Of a DNA stretch of 64,000 bases, positions 15,692 to 24,827 are shown one piece after another. This DNA comes from UBA5314 sp964635975. GTDB lineage: Bacteria > Bacillota > Syntrophomonadia > Syntrophomonadales > Syntrophomonadaceae. The translations under genes were made by a program, and so were the position numbers. The notes under the pieces are model-generated. The model was not told the DNA's origin and did no database searches. It worked only from the letters and a program-made list of their open reading frames with translations. Positions within the stretch are counted from its first letter, which is position 1. Every line of letters starts with the position of its first letter. The stretch spans positions 17,847-81,846 of the forward strand of contig CAZWPO010000012.1 in assembly GCA_964635975.1 (NCBI GenBank). Reading direction: 5' to 3'.

Positions 15692-17114
15692 TCAACTGAT
15701 TGGGCTAAGTATTCTTCTCTTTATTACTCTAGCTGTGCAGTCGCTCCATATTGCAGCAGTATTATACCAGTTTTCGGCTACAGATCGCTTAAAACGAATC
15801 GCGCTCCCTGCCGCCCAGCTTTTCTATACCCTGTTTACAGCCCTCGAAGCTGCCTTCGTACAGATAAAAACGATCGAAGCCGGATTGGCCGCATTCCCGG
15901 AGCCACTGCGCTACGCACCGCTGGTCCCGGTCGTAATTATATCAGCAGAACTTGCAGCCCGCCGCGGGCCAACGGATCCAAAGCTTTCTCAGTTCGGGCT
16001 CATGCTTTTATTTCTTGCCCGCTTGCCATTCTTTGATAAATACTTGGGAGAGCACTATTATACTTTGGTGTTGATTACGTCCTCGGCCGTCCTCATATAT
16101 TCTACGCTGGCCTTTATGACTCTTATACGCTTGGCAAGAAGTACTATTACTGCCGCCACACCAAAATCGATTTTTGATTCAATGGTCTACGGGGCGCTTA
16201 TAGCCAACCACAGAGGCAAAGTTCTGATTATCAATCCGGCTATGAACCGGATTGTTAAAACCCTGGGATTGACGGAACCGGGCTACGTCAAAGCCCTGGA
16301 AACAGAGCTGGAAGATAGGGCAGTCCAGAATCAAGTGCAGTCTACGCCTGATGGCTGCTTGCTGCTCAGTTCAGGTGGAAATGCTTTCTGGTTTAATAAA
16401 GAGACTTTCCTGGTAAAAAATCGTTCGTATCAAATGATTACCGCAAGTGAAGTCACCAGAACCTATTTATTAATGCTTGAAACTGCACAAGCCAACGTGG
16501 AACTAGAAGAAGCGAACAACGGGCTTGCGAATTTAGTTGAAGAAGCCTCCCAGACTGCGTCCTTAGCCGAAAAACTCCGCATCAACCAGCTGGCTCATGA
16601 TATATTAGGTCAGCGTCTTACCCTGGCTACTTCCTCCATCGACCTGGCTATACATAAAGGAGTCAGTGAGAGAAAAGAAATCGACCAGCGGATTCATAAT
16701 TCAGCCTTACTGCTGGATCAGAGTTTGGACGATTTATTTAGCGAAAAAGAAATGGGCTTCCAAGAAATGTTCCAGTCGCTGTCAGATATTTTTGACCTGA
16801 TTGAAGTCAAGATCCATCTCGCTGGCGACCTTCCCCAATCTAGTCATGATGCCTTATTAGGTCGCATCCTCCGTGAAGCCGTAACCAACGCAGTAAGACA
16901 CGGGCGTGCGCTAAATATTTATGTGGATATCACGCATGGCACACAACAGCTAAGCATGACGATAAAAAACGATGGGATAAGGCCAGGCGGACCACTCTTC
17001 TTCAATACAGGTATGGAAGGGATACGCCAGCAGCTACTCAAAATAGGAGGGCGCCTGGAGATGGACACGCAAGCAGAATTTGTTCTAAAAACCACGCTGC
17101 CATTAGACGAGTAA
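15666..17114 (+). CDS. NarX/DesK-type sensor histidine kinase
   Basis: 482 residues from ATG 15666 (GAGGAAACAG just upstream; GTG 15651 is the alternative). Four or five membrane segments lie in the first 165 residues, then a PAS-like segment (MVYGALIANHRGKVLIIN), a coiled coil, a HisKA_3-type phosphoacceptor region (RINQLAHDILGQRLT, His about residue 311) and a HATPase domain (LREAVTNAVRHG N-box, GMEGIRQQL). This class pairs with LuxR-type response regulators, and one is encoded divergently at 12311-12934. The upstream overlapping gene supplies a second membrane sensor. Confidence 0.9.
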   Translation: MKLYLATFDQLIGLSILLFITLAVQSLHIAAVLYQFSATDRLKRIALPAAQLFYTLFTALEAAFVQIKTIEAGLAAFPEPLRYAPLVPVVIISAELAARRGPTDPKLSQFGLMLLFLARLPFFDKYLGEHYYTLVLITSSAVLIYSTLAFMTLIRLARSTITAATPKSIFDSMVYGALIANHRGKVLIINPAMNRIVKTLGLTEPGYVKALETELEDRAVQNQVQSTPDGCLLLSSGGNAFWFNKETFLVKNRSYQMITASEVTRTYLLMLETAQANVELEEANNGLANLVEEASQTASLAEKLRINQLAHDILGQRLTLATSSIDLAIHKGVSERKEIDQRIHNSALLLDQSLDDLFSEKEMGFQEMFQSLSDIFDLIEVKIHLAGDLPQSSHDALLGRILREAVTNAVRHGRALNIYVDITHGTQQLSMTIKNDGIRPGGPLFFNTGMEGIRQQLLKIGGRLEMDTQAEFVLKTTLPLDE

Positions 17115-17647
17115 TTCAGACAGAACGCCAGTATTAGCCCCAGGTTTTTTAAACTAACTTTGTGACAACTGTAACCCGGGCAGTGATGACAGGTGTGAAT
17201 TGTTGTAACCAATGCCAGTGAATACAATAAAGAAGATTGTAGTTCCGAAAGCCGTCGTTATTTCTGTCCTGTGGAAGTGTTTTTTACAAAATATCTACCA
17301 TTAATATTTTTCAGAATTTAGCTTTTTAAATGAATTTATACATTGACAACGATATAGCTTATCAATGCAGTGCAAAGCTTACCATATCTTGTCTTGGATA
17401 CGAAGGAGCGGTCCGGCAATGGCGGTTTTACCAGATCCCCCCTTCTGCTTTGCAGTGCGGCCAGCAATTGGTCTGAAGTCATAAACCACGCCGTTATATT
17501 TGTGGAGACGGAATTGTATGGAGAAATTTATTCTTGTCAGGAAGGAGGTTGGCATCTAAACAAGGATGGTCCCCATAATATTAAACAGTAGTGCGCTTGC
17601 GCTTCTGATTAATATGCAACGAGTTGCAAAAACGAGGAGGAGATGCT
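17115..17647. other. Intergenic region, possible structured leader
   Basis: No gene is evident. An 8-bp inverted repeat, TGCAAAGC at about 17370 and GCTTTGCA at about 17449, encloses about 75 nt of GC-rich sequence. This could be a folded 5' leader of the lipoprotein gene. It matches no riboswitch class I know. Confidence 0.3.
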
Positions 17648-18190
17648 ATGAAGTCAGTTAAAATGCTATCGGTACTGGTTCTGACTACCTTTCTTATGGT
17701 TATACTTGCTGGATGTTCTGGGACAAATTCCTCAACCACGTCCACATCAGGGAAGAAAGAAATATCATTACCCCAGGGTTGGGAAATGAAGGATGCCATA
17801 TCGGCACAGGATGTTGGAGCAATCGTCGGGGAAACGATGACTTACTTCCCAGAAGCTGGCAGCAATGCCAAGGCTGGCAAACCATCCTGCGGGTATACGG
17901 TTGCCGGCAAAGACTTTTCCAAGATTGGATTCTATGCATACGTAAACGGTGGAAGCAAAGAATTCGAGAGCACCAAAGGATTCGCGGTTAAGGATTCGGT
18001 AAAAGAAGTGCCCAATATTGGAGACAAGGCATACATCTGCGATTTTACTACTGGAGCATCAGCGATTGTGGTTCAGAAGGGTGAAACGGTAATAAGAGTA
18101 GACTGGAATCCCAAAACCTACAGCAAATTTGACAAGGTGGAACTTGGTAAAAAATTGGCCGAGAAACTGATGGAAAACATGTACAAATAG
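17648..18190 (+). CDS. Lipoprotein of unknown function
   Basis: 180 residues from ATG 17648 (GAGGAGGAG ribosome site). The signal peptide ends in the lipobox LAGC (cysteine about residue 24), then comes a Ser/Thr linker and a globular domain of about 130 residues with VGAIVGETM and IGDKAY motifs, resembling small substrate- or inhibitor-type lipoproteins. It is anchored outside the membrane. The gene starts a run of four plus-strand genes (to 20471) for membrane or secreted proteins. Confidence 0.85.
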   Translation: MKSVKMLSVLVLTTFLMVILAGCSGTNSSTTSTSGKKEISLPQGWEMKDAISAQDVGAIVGETMTYFPEAGSNAKAGKPSCGYTVAGKDFSKIGFYAYVNGGSKEFESTKGFAVKDSVKEVPNIGDKAYICDFTTGASAIVVQKGETVIRVDWNPKTYSKFDKVELGKKLAEKLMENMYK

Positions 18191-18202
18191 GGAGGTGCTG
18201 TC

Positions 18203-18700
18203 ATGAGAAGACCAGGACTAATTCCCTCTCTGCTTCTTATTGTATTTTTAACTTCCATACTGGGGTGCTCTCAGAGCGGCTCTCCGGGCGGCGTGGCCAA
18301 TCAGGCCAGTGTCCCCTCTATAGAGGGCAGCACTTTTGACGCTCAAGGTTTTACTATACTAGTTCCCAAGGGCTGGGAAAGTGTAAAGATCGACGGCGGC
18401 GTACAAATGTACAAAGGAAGTGACATAGTTCAGGTATATATCCGTGGATACAATATGACAGCCGGAGAAGACAAAGGCCAAACCGAAAGCAACTCCAAGC
18501 GGTACAACGGAACCCAGCCCGAACAAATTGACATCTTTGGTATGAGGTTCTGGAAGACCACCTATACGGCGGCCTCAGTATATCAAACATCTTATCTCAG
18601 CATGAAGAACGGGCAACTGGTATCTGTGCAAGCTGCCGGTCCTGATCATGACAAAAACGAAACTATAAAAGGCATCTTAAATACTCTGAAATTCAAATAG
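18203..18700 (+). CDS. Lipoprotein of unknown function
   Basis: 165 residues. The signal peptide ends in lipobox ILGC (cysteine at residue 22), followed by a short Ser/Gly linker. A domain then opens FTILVPKGWESV and ends with an SVQAAG...IKGILNTLKF tail, as in PsbP-like or DUF4367-like small lipoproteins that carry a K-G-W motif. It follows the other lipoprotein by 12 bp with a GGGAGGTG ribosome site, so they are cotranscribed. Confidence 0.85.
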   Translation: MRRPGLIPSLLLIVFLTSILGCSQSGSPGGVANQASVPSIEGSTFDAQGFTILVPKGWESVKIDGGVQMYKGSDIVQVYIRGYNMTAGEDKGQTESNSKRYNGTQPEQIDIFGMRFWKTTYTAASVYQTSYLSMKNGQLVSVQAAGPDHDKNETIKGILNTLKFK

Positions 18701-18720
18701 GAATTAGGGGGGAGAATTGG

Positions 18721-19383
18721 ATGCAGGCGAGCGATATTTTAATACCGCTGTTGTTCCTGGCAGTTCTGGGCGGCATGGCCTGGTGGTTAACTGCGGGCAA
18801 GGATAGGGGGCATAAAACCCGAAACCGCCTTGCAGAAGCGAACGGCTGGAAGTACGAAGCCGGTTCAGAAGTATATAAACTGGGCGATGACAGGCAGCAG
18901 AGCAATATTCTATACCGCCTTTCCGGGAGCCTGACGGACGGCAAGACCTGGCTGATGGAAGCCCGGATGCGCATGGAAATCGACCAGTCAGGTATGAGCG
19001 AGCAGACTTTCTGGCAGATGCCGTGGGGTAATATGACGCTGCTCTTGATGCAGCGCAGTTCGGTTCCTGTCCCCCGGGAAATAAAGGCGGCGCTTTTGCT
19101 CAAAAACGGCATAGATATCGATTTAAACGAACTGCATTCTGTTGATATAACCGGCATTTCAACTTTATCGGACCGGTATGAAGCCTATGCGGATGACCCT
19201 GATAAAGCCTTAGATTTACTTGGGCAAGCTTCAGATTTTGTTGCCTATTTCTCCGATGCAAAAGCATGGCCGTCAATATGCATATCTCCTGGGAATACAA
19301 TAGTTCGTCTACCGCTTGGCCTGGAGAAGCCTGCAGATATGGAAGCTATGGCCCGCCTTGGCCTGTCGCTGTACAGTCGATAG
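18721..19383 (+). CDS. Membrane-anchored protein of unknown function
   Basis: 220 residues with one N-terminal membrane segment (about 7-25) followed by a large, probably cytoplasmic, soluble part (RNRLAEANGWKYEAG..., DKALDLLGQASDFVAYF). No family is recognised. It starts 20 bp after the second lipoprotein, behind a GGGGGGAG ribosome site, and is followed by the Ser-rich Tim44-like protein. Confidence 0.75.
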   Translation: MQASDILIPLLFLAVLGGMAWWLTAGKDRGHKTRNRLAEANGWKYEAGSEVYKLGDDRQQSNILYRLSGSLTDGKTWLMEARMRMEIDQSGMSEQTFWQMPWGNMTLLLMQRSSVPVPREIKAALLLKNGIDIDLNELHSVDITGISTLSDRYEAYADDPDKALDLLGQASDFVAYFSDAKAWPSICISPGNTIVRLPLGLEKPADMEAMARLGLSLYSR

Positions 19384-19415
19384 TACCTTGGCATAAACTC
19401 GATCGGAGGGAATCC

Positions 19416-20471
19416 ATGATGAGTAGAAACAATAAGTTGCTGGCGATATTGTCCCTGTTGACCATGCTAACATTCGTTTTTACATCTACCGCCTACTCTG
19501 GAGTTGGAAATAGCACCAGCCATTCATCTGGTTCCAAAAGCTCAAAATCGAGCGGTAGTTCCAGCAGTTCAAAATCAGGAACCTCCAGCAGCTCCAGTTC
19601 AAAATCAGGGACTTCCAGCAGCTCCAATCCAAGCTCATCTTCTTCCTCAAGCCAGGGATCTAGCTCTTCATCCCCAGGTTCCACTTCTGGTTATGCTGGC
19701 AACTCATCCGGCGCTTACACAGGCAGCTCCAGTTCACCTGCTGCGGCTTCAAAAAGTGCCGGCTGGGCAGCTGCCGCTCTGGCTCTAGTCTTCGGCCTCC
19801 CTCTTCTTGCCGTATTGGCCGGTATAATCATCCTGGTCATTTTTTTATGCAAGAAAAAGAATAGAATAGAATCCGGGGCGGCCGCGGACCTCTACCAGTC
19901 CCACGATGTGGATCTTACCGCCTTAAAGGAGCGCGATCCAGATTTTAATGAAGAACAGTTCATGGCCAGGGTCAGCAATATCTATGTTCAACTACAGGAA
20001 GCCTGGGAATCCAAGGACTGGAAGAAGGTCCGGCCTTTTGAATCAGATGAACTCTTTAACATGCACAAGCGCCAGCTCCAGGAATTTATCGACAGCAACA
20101 CAACCAATGTAGTTGATGATATTGCTGTTTTAAAAACGGCGCTGGACAATTATCGAGAACATGGTGAAATTGAAACTCTCGATGTATATCTCAAAGCTAG
20201 AATAAGGGATTATGTAAAAGATGATGCAACGAAAAAAGTCATTGAGGGCGATCCCAAGCAAGAAATAATAATGGAATACATTCTAAGCATGTCTCGCAAG
20301 AAAGGGGTTCCAACCAGAATCGGCGAAGGCACTACGGTTAATACCTGTCCCAACTGCGGGGCCAATGTCAGTATTAATGCTTCCGGTGAGTGCGAATACT
20401 GCGGTAGCGTCGTTACTAGTGGCGATTTTGACTGGGTGTTAACCCGCCTGGATGTATTGTCACAGAATTAG
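19416..20471 (+). CDS. Ser-rich membrane protein with Tim44-like domain and C-terminal zinc ribbon
   Basis: About 351 residues from ATG 19416 (GGAGGGAATCC). A signal peptide is followed by an almost pure Ser/Gly low-complexity stretch (about 35-115), one membrane segment (about 125-155, ending in KKK), then a cytosolic Tim44-like domain (DPDFNEEQFMARVSNIYVQLQEAWESKDW...) and a CPNCGANV...CEYCGS zinc ribbon. Related bacterial proteins carry the Tim44-like domain next to a membrane helix; their role is unknown. The Ser-rich part should lie outside the membrane. Confidence 0.85.
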   Translation: MMSRNNKLLAILSLLTMLTFVFTSTAYSGVGNSTSHSSGSKSSKSSGSSSSSKSGTSSSSSSKSGTSSSSNPSSSSSSSQGSSSSSPGSTSGYAGNSSGAYTGSSSSPAAASKSAGWAAAALALVFGLPLLAVLAGIIILVIFLCKKKNRIESGAAADLYQSHDVDLTALKERDPDFNEEQFMARVSNIYVQLQEAWESKDWKKVRPFESDELFNMHKRQLQEFIDSNTTNVVDDIAVLKTALDNYREHGEIETLDVYLKARIRDYVKDDATKKVIEGDPKQEIIMEYILSMSRKKGVPTRIGEGTTVNTCPNCGANVSINASGECEYCGSVVTSGDFDWVLTRLDVLSQN

Positions 20472-20502
20472 TCCGATACTATTAGCCTGGTATTATGCAA
20501 TA

Positions 20503-21198
20503 TTAAAGTTCAATCGTTTCATCACAGACTACCTGGCCATCCCTTAATTCGATAGTTCGGTCACATTTTAATGCAATACGCCGATCGTGGGTTACCAGAA
20601 CAAAAGTGGTCTGATACTCGTGGTTAATCTCCCGGAGAAGTTGAAAAACACGGAGGCCATTATTGGAATCGAGGTTGCCGGTGGGTTCATCTGCCAGGAC
20701 AACCTTAGGCTGGTTGATAAGAGCCCTGGCAATGGCCACACGCTGTTGCTCTCCACCAGAAATAGCATTGCTTTTGTTGTCCCGGCGGTGGCTCATGTCC
20801 ACCCTTTCAAGCAGTTCCTCAGCCCTCATTCGAATTGCTTTATCGGCGTAACCATGGTAGATCGAATGAGGAATGAGGACATTTTCCAAAACTGTAAACT
20901 GGGGCAGCAGAAAGTGAAATTGGAAAATGAAACCGATGCTCTGGTTTCGAAAATAGGCCAGCTCATTGTCATCCAATACACCGATATCCATCCCGTCAAA
21001 TTTAATCCTGCCATCGGTGGGTCGATCAAGCGCGCCTATAATATTGAGCAGGGTACTTTTTCCCGAGCCTGAAGCCCCGACCAGAGAACAGAATTCCCCC
21101 CTCTTGATTTGCAGGTCTATACCAAAAAGCACCTGAGTAATAACCGGCTCATTGAATACCTTGGTCACTCCGCAAATTTCTATCAAGGGCTTATCCAT
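20503..21198 (-). CDS. ABC transporter ATPase, LolD/MacB type
   Basis: 231 residues. Walker A GASGSGKST, signature ISGGEQQRVAIARAL, Walker B VVLADEPTGNLDS and the H-loop VLVTHD are all present. The NLDS after Walker B is typical of LolD/MacB/FtsE-like subfamilies. The ATG overlaps the stop of the permease gene by 8 bp. Together with the permease and the fusion protein upstream it makes a MacAB-like exporter. Confidence 0.95.
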   Translation of the reverse strand: MDKPLIEICGVTKVFNEPVITQVLFGIDLQIKRGEFCSLVGASGSGKSTLLNIIGALDRPTDGRIKFDGMDIGVLDDNELAYFRNQSIGFIFQFHFLLPQFTVLENVLIPHSIYHGYADKAIRMRAEELLERVDMSHRRDNKSNAISGGEQQRVAIARALINQPKVVLADEPTGNLDSNNGLRVFQLLREINHEYQTTFVLVTHDRRIALKCDRTIELRDGQVVCDETIEL

Positions 21199-22414
21199 TA
21201 CGTATTACCTCAATGGGATTCAATCTTGCCACCTGCCTGGCAGGTAGGTAGGCCGCAACAATCGCTGCAAAGATCGTTATCAGGCTGATAACGGCCATAG
21301 TCAGGGGTTTGAATAAAAGATCAAAACTAACACCGGAGCTGGCAAAAACAATAAAGAGCTTGGCCAGTAGAGCTCCCAAGAGGTTGCCGGCTGCGTCACC
21401 TGTAATGCCCAGTATGGCTCCCTGGATTATGAATATGCGGGATACACTATCAGTCCTAATCCCCATTGCCTTCAATATTCCGATCTGTTTAGATTTTTGA
21501 ACAGCGCTAATAGCGAGCACCGAGCTGATTCCCAGGGTTACAGCTAATAATACAAAAAATTGGATAGTATAGCTGGAATTGGTCTGGCTCTGCAAACCTG
21601 ATAGAAGTGAAGCATTGGTCTCCTGCCAACTCTCAACTTTATATCCAGGTAGGCGAGCTGCCCACTCCCTGGCAATGATGCTTGCCTGAAAAACATCATT
21701 GACCTGAATTTCTATCTCAGATACCCGGTCAGGTAGAGCCAGCAGATAGCCAACCCTCTGGCGCTCTGCCAGGACCCAGCGGTTGTTTAAGGTTTCCAGC
21801 CCCAGGTCAAAAATACCTGCAACGTTCGCTGTGAAGGGATCATTGCCGGTTGTCTCCAGGATAACCGGGCTTCCCACCGACAAATTTAACTGTTCGGCCA
21901 GCTTGGTACCGACTAGCACCGTACCCGGTTGGAGTTGGTTGGTCCCTTGTACTATGCTCTGACCTATCTTATAAAGCTGTTCCGCTTCTTCCATGTTCAT
22001 ACCACGCAGGGCGATACTTTGAGATCTGGCCCCGTGACGGATGAGGGCTGGTCCATCAAGAACCGGAAGCACGGCCTTTATTCTAGTATCTTGACGAAGG
22101 GCCCGGGTAATCACCACCCAGTCAACAATGGGATTATTATCTTTGCTGCTGGCATCTATGGTAACAACATTTGATGAGGAATCAGCAGGCCTAACTAAGC
22201 CCACGGGTGAAGAATCCCGGGTAACTGTGATGTGTGGTGAACGCCCGACCGTTTTCTCGATCAAATTGGCCTGCAAGCCATCAATAAGAGCGGTAAGGAA
22301 AACCATTACGGCAACCCCCACCGCTATACCGAGAAGAATGAGCACCGTCTGTCCCCGGTTTTCCAGTAAGAAGCGTACTGCAACCTGCAGTTCAAATCTT
22401 AATCGTCTCCCCAT
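21191..22414 (-). CDS. ABC transporter permease, FtsX/MacB family (DevC-like)
   Basis: 407 residues. It has an N-terminal membrane helix (about 18-40), a large extracytoplasmic MacB_PCD domain (about 45-270) and three C-terminal helices forming the FtsX domain (about 280-400) with the usual ending NPIEVIRNG. The family works by mechanotransmission rather than by a classic channel. It lies 3 bp after the fusion-protein gene and overlaps the ATPase gene. Confidence 0.93.
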   Translation of the reverse strand: MGRRLRFELQVAVRFLLENRGQTVLILLGIAVGVAVMVFLTALIDGLQANLIEKTVGRSPHITVTRDSSPVGLVRPADSSSNVVTIDASSKDNNPIVDWVVITRALRQDTRIKAVLPVLDGPALIRHGARSQSIALRGMNMEEAEQLYKIGQSIVQGTNQLQPGTVLVGTKLAEQLNLSVGSPVILETTGNDPFTANVAGIFDLGLETLNNRWVLAERQRVGYLLALPDRVSEIEIQVNDVFQASIIAREWAARLPGYKVESWQETNASLLSGLQSQTNSSYTIQFFVLLAVTLGISSVLAISAVQKSKQIGILKAMGIRTDSVSRIFIIQGAILGITGDAAGNLLGALLAKLFIVFASSGVSFDLLFKPLTMAVISLITIFAAIVAAYLPARQVARLNPIEVIRNG

Positions 22415-22417
22415 AGT

Positions 22418-23623
22418 TTACTTCTCCGCTTTTCCGCCCAACCTGACTTTAAGGCCTTCACTTATTCCATCAGGCATCAGAATTATGTCATCATTTTTCA
22501 GGCCCTGACTGATGATGGCTCCTTGTTCAGTACGGCTGCGAACAGCTATGCTGGTAAAATGAGCCCTCCCCTCAAGGTAGAGCCATACTCCGGTCGTTCC
22601 GTTCTGACTGCTCAACCAGCGGTCTCCCACTATGAAAGCCCGGGAGGGATACGAATCCATTAATTGAACTTCTACCAGACGCCCCGGATTTAGTTCCAAT
22701 GGGCTTTCATCCAAATCCACATAAACATTTAGTATTCCTAATCGCGAATCAGCAGCCGGTTCAATTGCCGTTATTATTCCGGGCCAGATTTTCTGTGGAG
22801 CTCCGGGAAGCCACGCTTTGGCCGGCATTCCTTTGGTTAAGATCTCGCGGTATTGCTGATCGGGTTTAAGATGGATTCTGGTAACGGATTCTGCTCCCAT
22901 CCAAATTGCCGCCTGGTCCTTTTGTACGAGTTCACCGAGCTTCGCGTATATTTTCAAAACCGTCCCGGCAAACGGAGTCTTGATATAGCACTTGTCAAGG
23001 TCTAATCGTGCATCCTGCAGTGCCAGCTCTTTCTTGGCAACTTCATTCATTAACAGCTTTATGCTACTCCCATCAGGCTGATACGAATCAGCTTTAGCCC
23101 GTGCCAGAGAAGCCTCTTCCTGGCTTACCAGAGCCTCTTTCTCTGCTGCCTCAAGGGTTTCCTGAGAAATGGCTCCGGCAGAGGCTAGACTGCGCATCCG
23201 ATCAAGGGTCTTTGCCGCCTGTTTGGCCTCTTCGTCTGCCCTAATACTGTCGGCCGCGGCTTCGGCTCTGTCAATAGTCTGCCCTTTTTCAAGGTTTATC
23301 CTGGCTGTCTGGACATCGGCTTGGGCTAACTGTACCGCCAATACAGCCTGTCGGTCGTCCAGGCGCACTAGGATTAGACCTGAATCTACCTTGTCTCCTT
23401 CATTTGTCGCGATTTCCACAACCTGTCCCTCAGCAGGAAAAGATAAAGTGGCATCTTTCAGAGGTATTATCTCCCCACTTAACTCAAGGGCAGGATAATA
23501 CTCCTGCTCTTGAACTTGAAGGTATTCCACCGAAACTCCTGAATAGTAGCGATAAGCGCCATAGATAACCAGGATCAGAAGGATTAAAAGCATTTTTGTC
23601 TTATGCTTGGATATTGCTCCCAC
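22418..23623 (-). CDS. Periplasmic adaptor / membrane fusion protein (HlyD family)
   Basis: 401 residues. An N-terminal membrane anchor (about 9-25) is followed by a lipoyl/barrel half (SFPAEGQVVEIATNEGDKV), a long alpha-hairpin (about 85-200), a second lipoyl half (YIKTPFAGTVLKIYAKLGELV) and beta-barrel domains. It resembles MacA/DevB adaptors. First gene of the exporter operon adaptor-permease-ATPase. The substrate cannot be read from sequence. Confidence 0.93.
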   Translation of the reverse strand: MGAISKHKTKMLLILLILVIYGAYRYYSGVSVEYLQVQEQEYYPALELSGEIIPLKDATLSFPAEGQVVEIATNEGDKVDSGLILVRLDDRQAVLAVQLAQADVQTARINLEKGQTIDRAEAAADSIRADEEAKQAAKTLDRMRSLASAGAISQETLEAAEKEALVSQEEASLARAKADSYQPDGSSIKLLMNEVAKKELALQDARLDLDKCYIKTPFAGTVLKIYAKLGELVQKDQAAIWMGAESVTRIHLKPDQQYREILTKGMPAKAWLPGAPQKIWPGIITAIEPAADSRLGILNVYVDLDESPLELNPGRLVEVQLMDSYPSRAFIVGDRWLSSQNGTTGVWLYLEGRAHFTSIAVRSRTEQGAIISQGLKNDDIILMPDGISEGLKVRLGGKAEK

Positions 23624-23894
23624 TAGTTCACCATCCAGTTAGATGTTAATAATCCAATCTTCTTCACATTTGGCCTGAATCCTCTTTCGATGCAAATGGA
23701 GACAAGAAAAATGCACTGCCTTCAAAACGTCCTCATGACTTCTGAATAATCCTCAGTCATTTCAGCCTTAACAAGGCTATCTTTCCAACTCCAGCTGTCT
23801 CTCCAAAATACTTGACCAGGCGTGATTCAGGTTTTGCTTTACTTTTTAATGCACAGCTCATTATTTTTGCCACTGCGTTAATCCAGAAAATAAA
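23624..23894. other. Intergenic, no feature seen
   Basis: About 270 bp lie between the terminator of the small gene at 23972 and the start of the adaptor gene. It probably holds the exporter promoter. I find no ORF with a ribosome site and no strong hairpin here. Confidence 0.4.
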
Positions 23895-23939
23895 CAGGGG
23901 GCTGTGTTGAAACATTAGTATTTCACTCACTGCCCCCTG
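23895..23939 (-). terminator. Hairpin terminator, GGGGGC/GCCCCC stem
   Basis: CAGGGGGC (23895-23902) pairs with GCCCCCTG (23932-23939). A second inner stem, TGAAA/TTTCA, lies inside the loop. On the minus strand it is followed by TGTTTATTTTC, fitting termination of the 23972-24465 genes. Confidence 0.65.
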
Positions 23940-23971
23940 GCTATTTTTCTTCTATGCCCCTGGCAAGCTAT

Positions 23972-24142
23972 TTATTTGTGAATTTTATTAGAGCCTAAAT
24001 GCTCCTTTAGCCAATGACTGCGGTTGGGGTCTTTCTCTACGAAAGAAACCTCGCAGCCACTATTTTTCAGCATCTGGGCCAAATTATAAATTCTATCCAG
24101 ATCGTATTTCACGCGGCCACCCCAATTAACGATTACATGCAA
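23972..24142 (-). CDS. Small (56-aa) hypothetical protein
   Basis: TTG 24142 follows GGGGAG by eight bases and lies 17 bp after the zinc-ribbon gene. The product begins MHVIVNWGGRVKYDLDRIY and has a GCEVSFVEKDPNRSHWL stretch; it looks like a small alpha/beta protein. The ribosome site, position and following terminator suggest a real gene. No family is recognised. Confidence 0.55.
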   Translation of the reverse strand: MHVIVNWGGRVKYDLDRIYNLAQMLKNSGCEVSFVEKDPNRSHWLKEHLGSNKIHK

Positions 24143-24159
24143 TTATAACACTCCCCTGT

Positions 24160-24465
24160 CTACCAACTGGTTCTTCGAGATTGGGGTTTGTAACAGTCTC
24201 TACAGTAAACCGGTCTATCACCGCTAGGCTGAAAAGGTAAGCTCGTTTCTTTCCCACATGTAGCGCAAACTGCCGCATACATCTGGCGGTCAGATTGACC
24301 GTAACCACGATTTCCTCTCATTTGTGCCTTGCGAGCGGAACGGCATTCCGGGCATCTTCCGGGCTCATTTTCAAAACCCTTCTCTGCATAGAATTCCTGT
24401 TCGGCGACAGTAAATGCAAAACCACTTCCACAATCTTTGCACGTTAAAATTTTGTCAGAAAACAT
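24160..24465 (-). CDS. Zinc-ribbon protein with two CxxC pairs per domain
   Basis: 101 residues. The first ribbon is CKDCGSGF...CPECR (residues about 9-43), of the probable zinc-ribbon (zf-trcl) type; the second is CATCGKE...CRDCY (about 67-91), the CxxC-x17-CxxC type. The middle is basic and Gly/Arg-rich (RGNRGYGQ), which may bind nucleic acid. Such proteins are widespread in anaerobic bacteria without assigned function. Confidence 0.85.
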   Translation of the reverse strand: MFSDKILTCKDCGSGFAFTVAEQEFYAEKGFENEPGRCPECRSARKAQMRGNRGYGQSDRQMYAAVCATCGKETSLPFQPSGDRPVYCRDCYKPQSRRTSW

Positions 24466-24827
24466 AAAAAACCTCCTAATTATTATCGCTAATATCGAGG
24501 GAATATTCTGTCATTCTTTACTCCCCCAACTTGAAGCAATCAGGAAGGTCAGTTTATCCACAGGCTATTAGGCTACAAAGAGTATACTTTATAGTTCCTG
24601 AAAATGCAAATATTTACGGGATTTTCACCAACATCCGTGTAACCTCCTGTAAAAACGGGGTTACTCCTTAGTACTATTTCATCAAATGAAAATGGGCTGT
24701 ACTTCATTGTTAACTTGCCCAGCAACCGGCCCAATCTTCAATTAGCTCTTACTGGTTTAGTAGAAAATATTCGTTCCTAGGCAATGGGAACATAAAGCGA
24801 GGTAACTTTATTGTTAGCCGTTCTAAT
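24466..24827. other. Intergenic, no gene seen
   Basis: About 360 bp lie between two minus-strand genes. It is AT-rich with a few T-runs (for example near 24580 and 24640). It presumably carries the zinc-ribbon promoter. No convincing ORF or hairpin. Confidence 0.35.
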
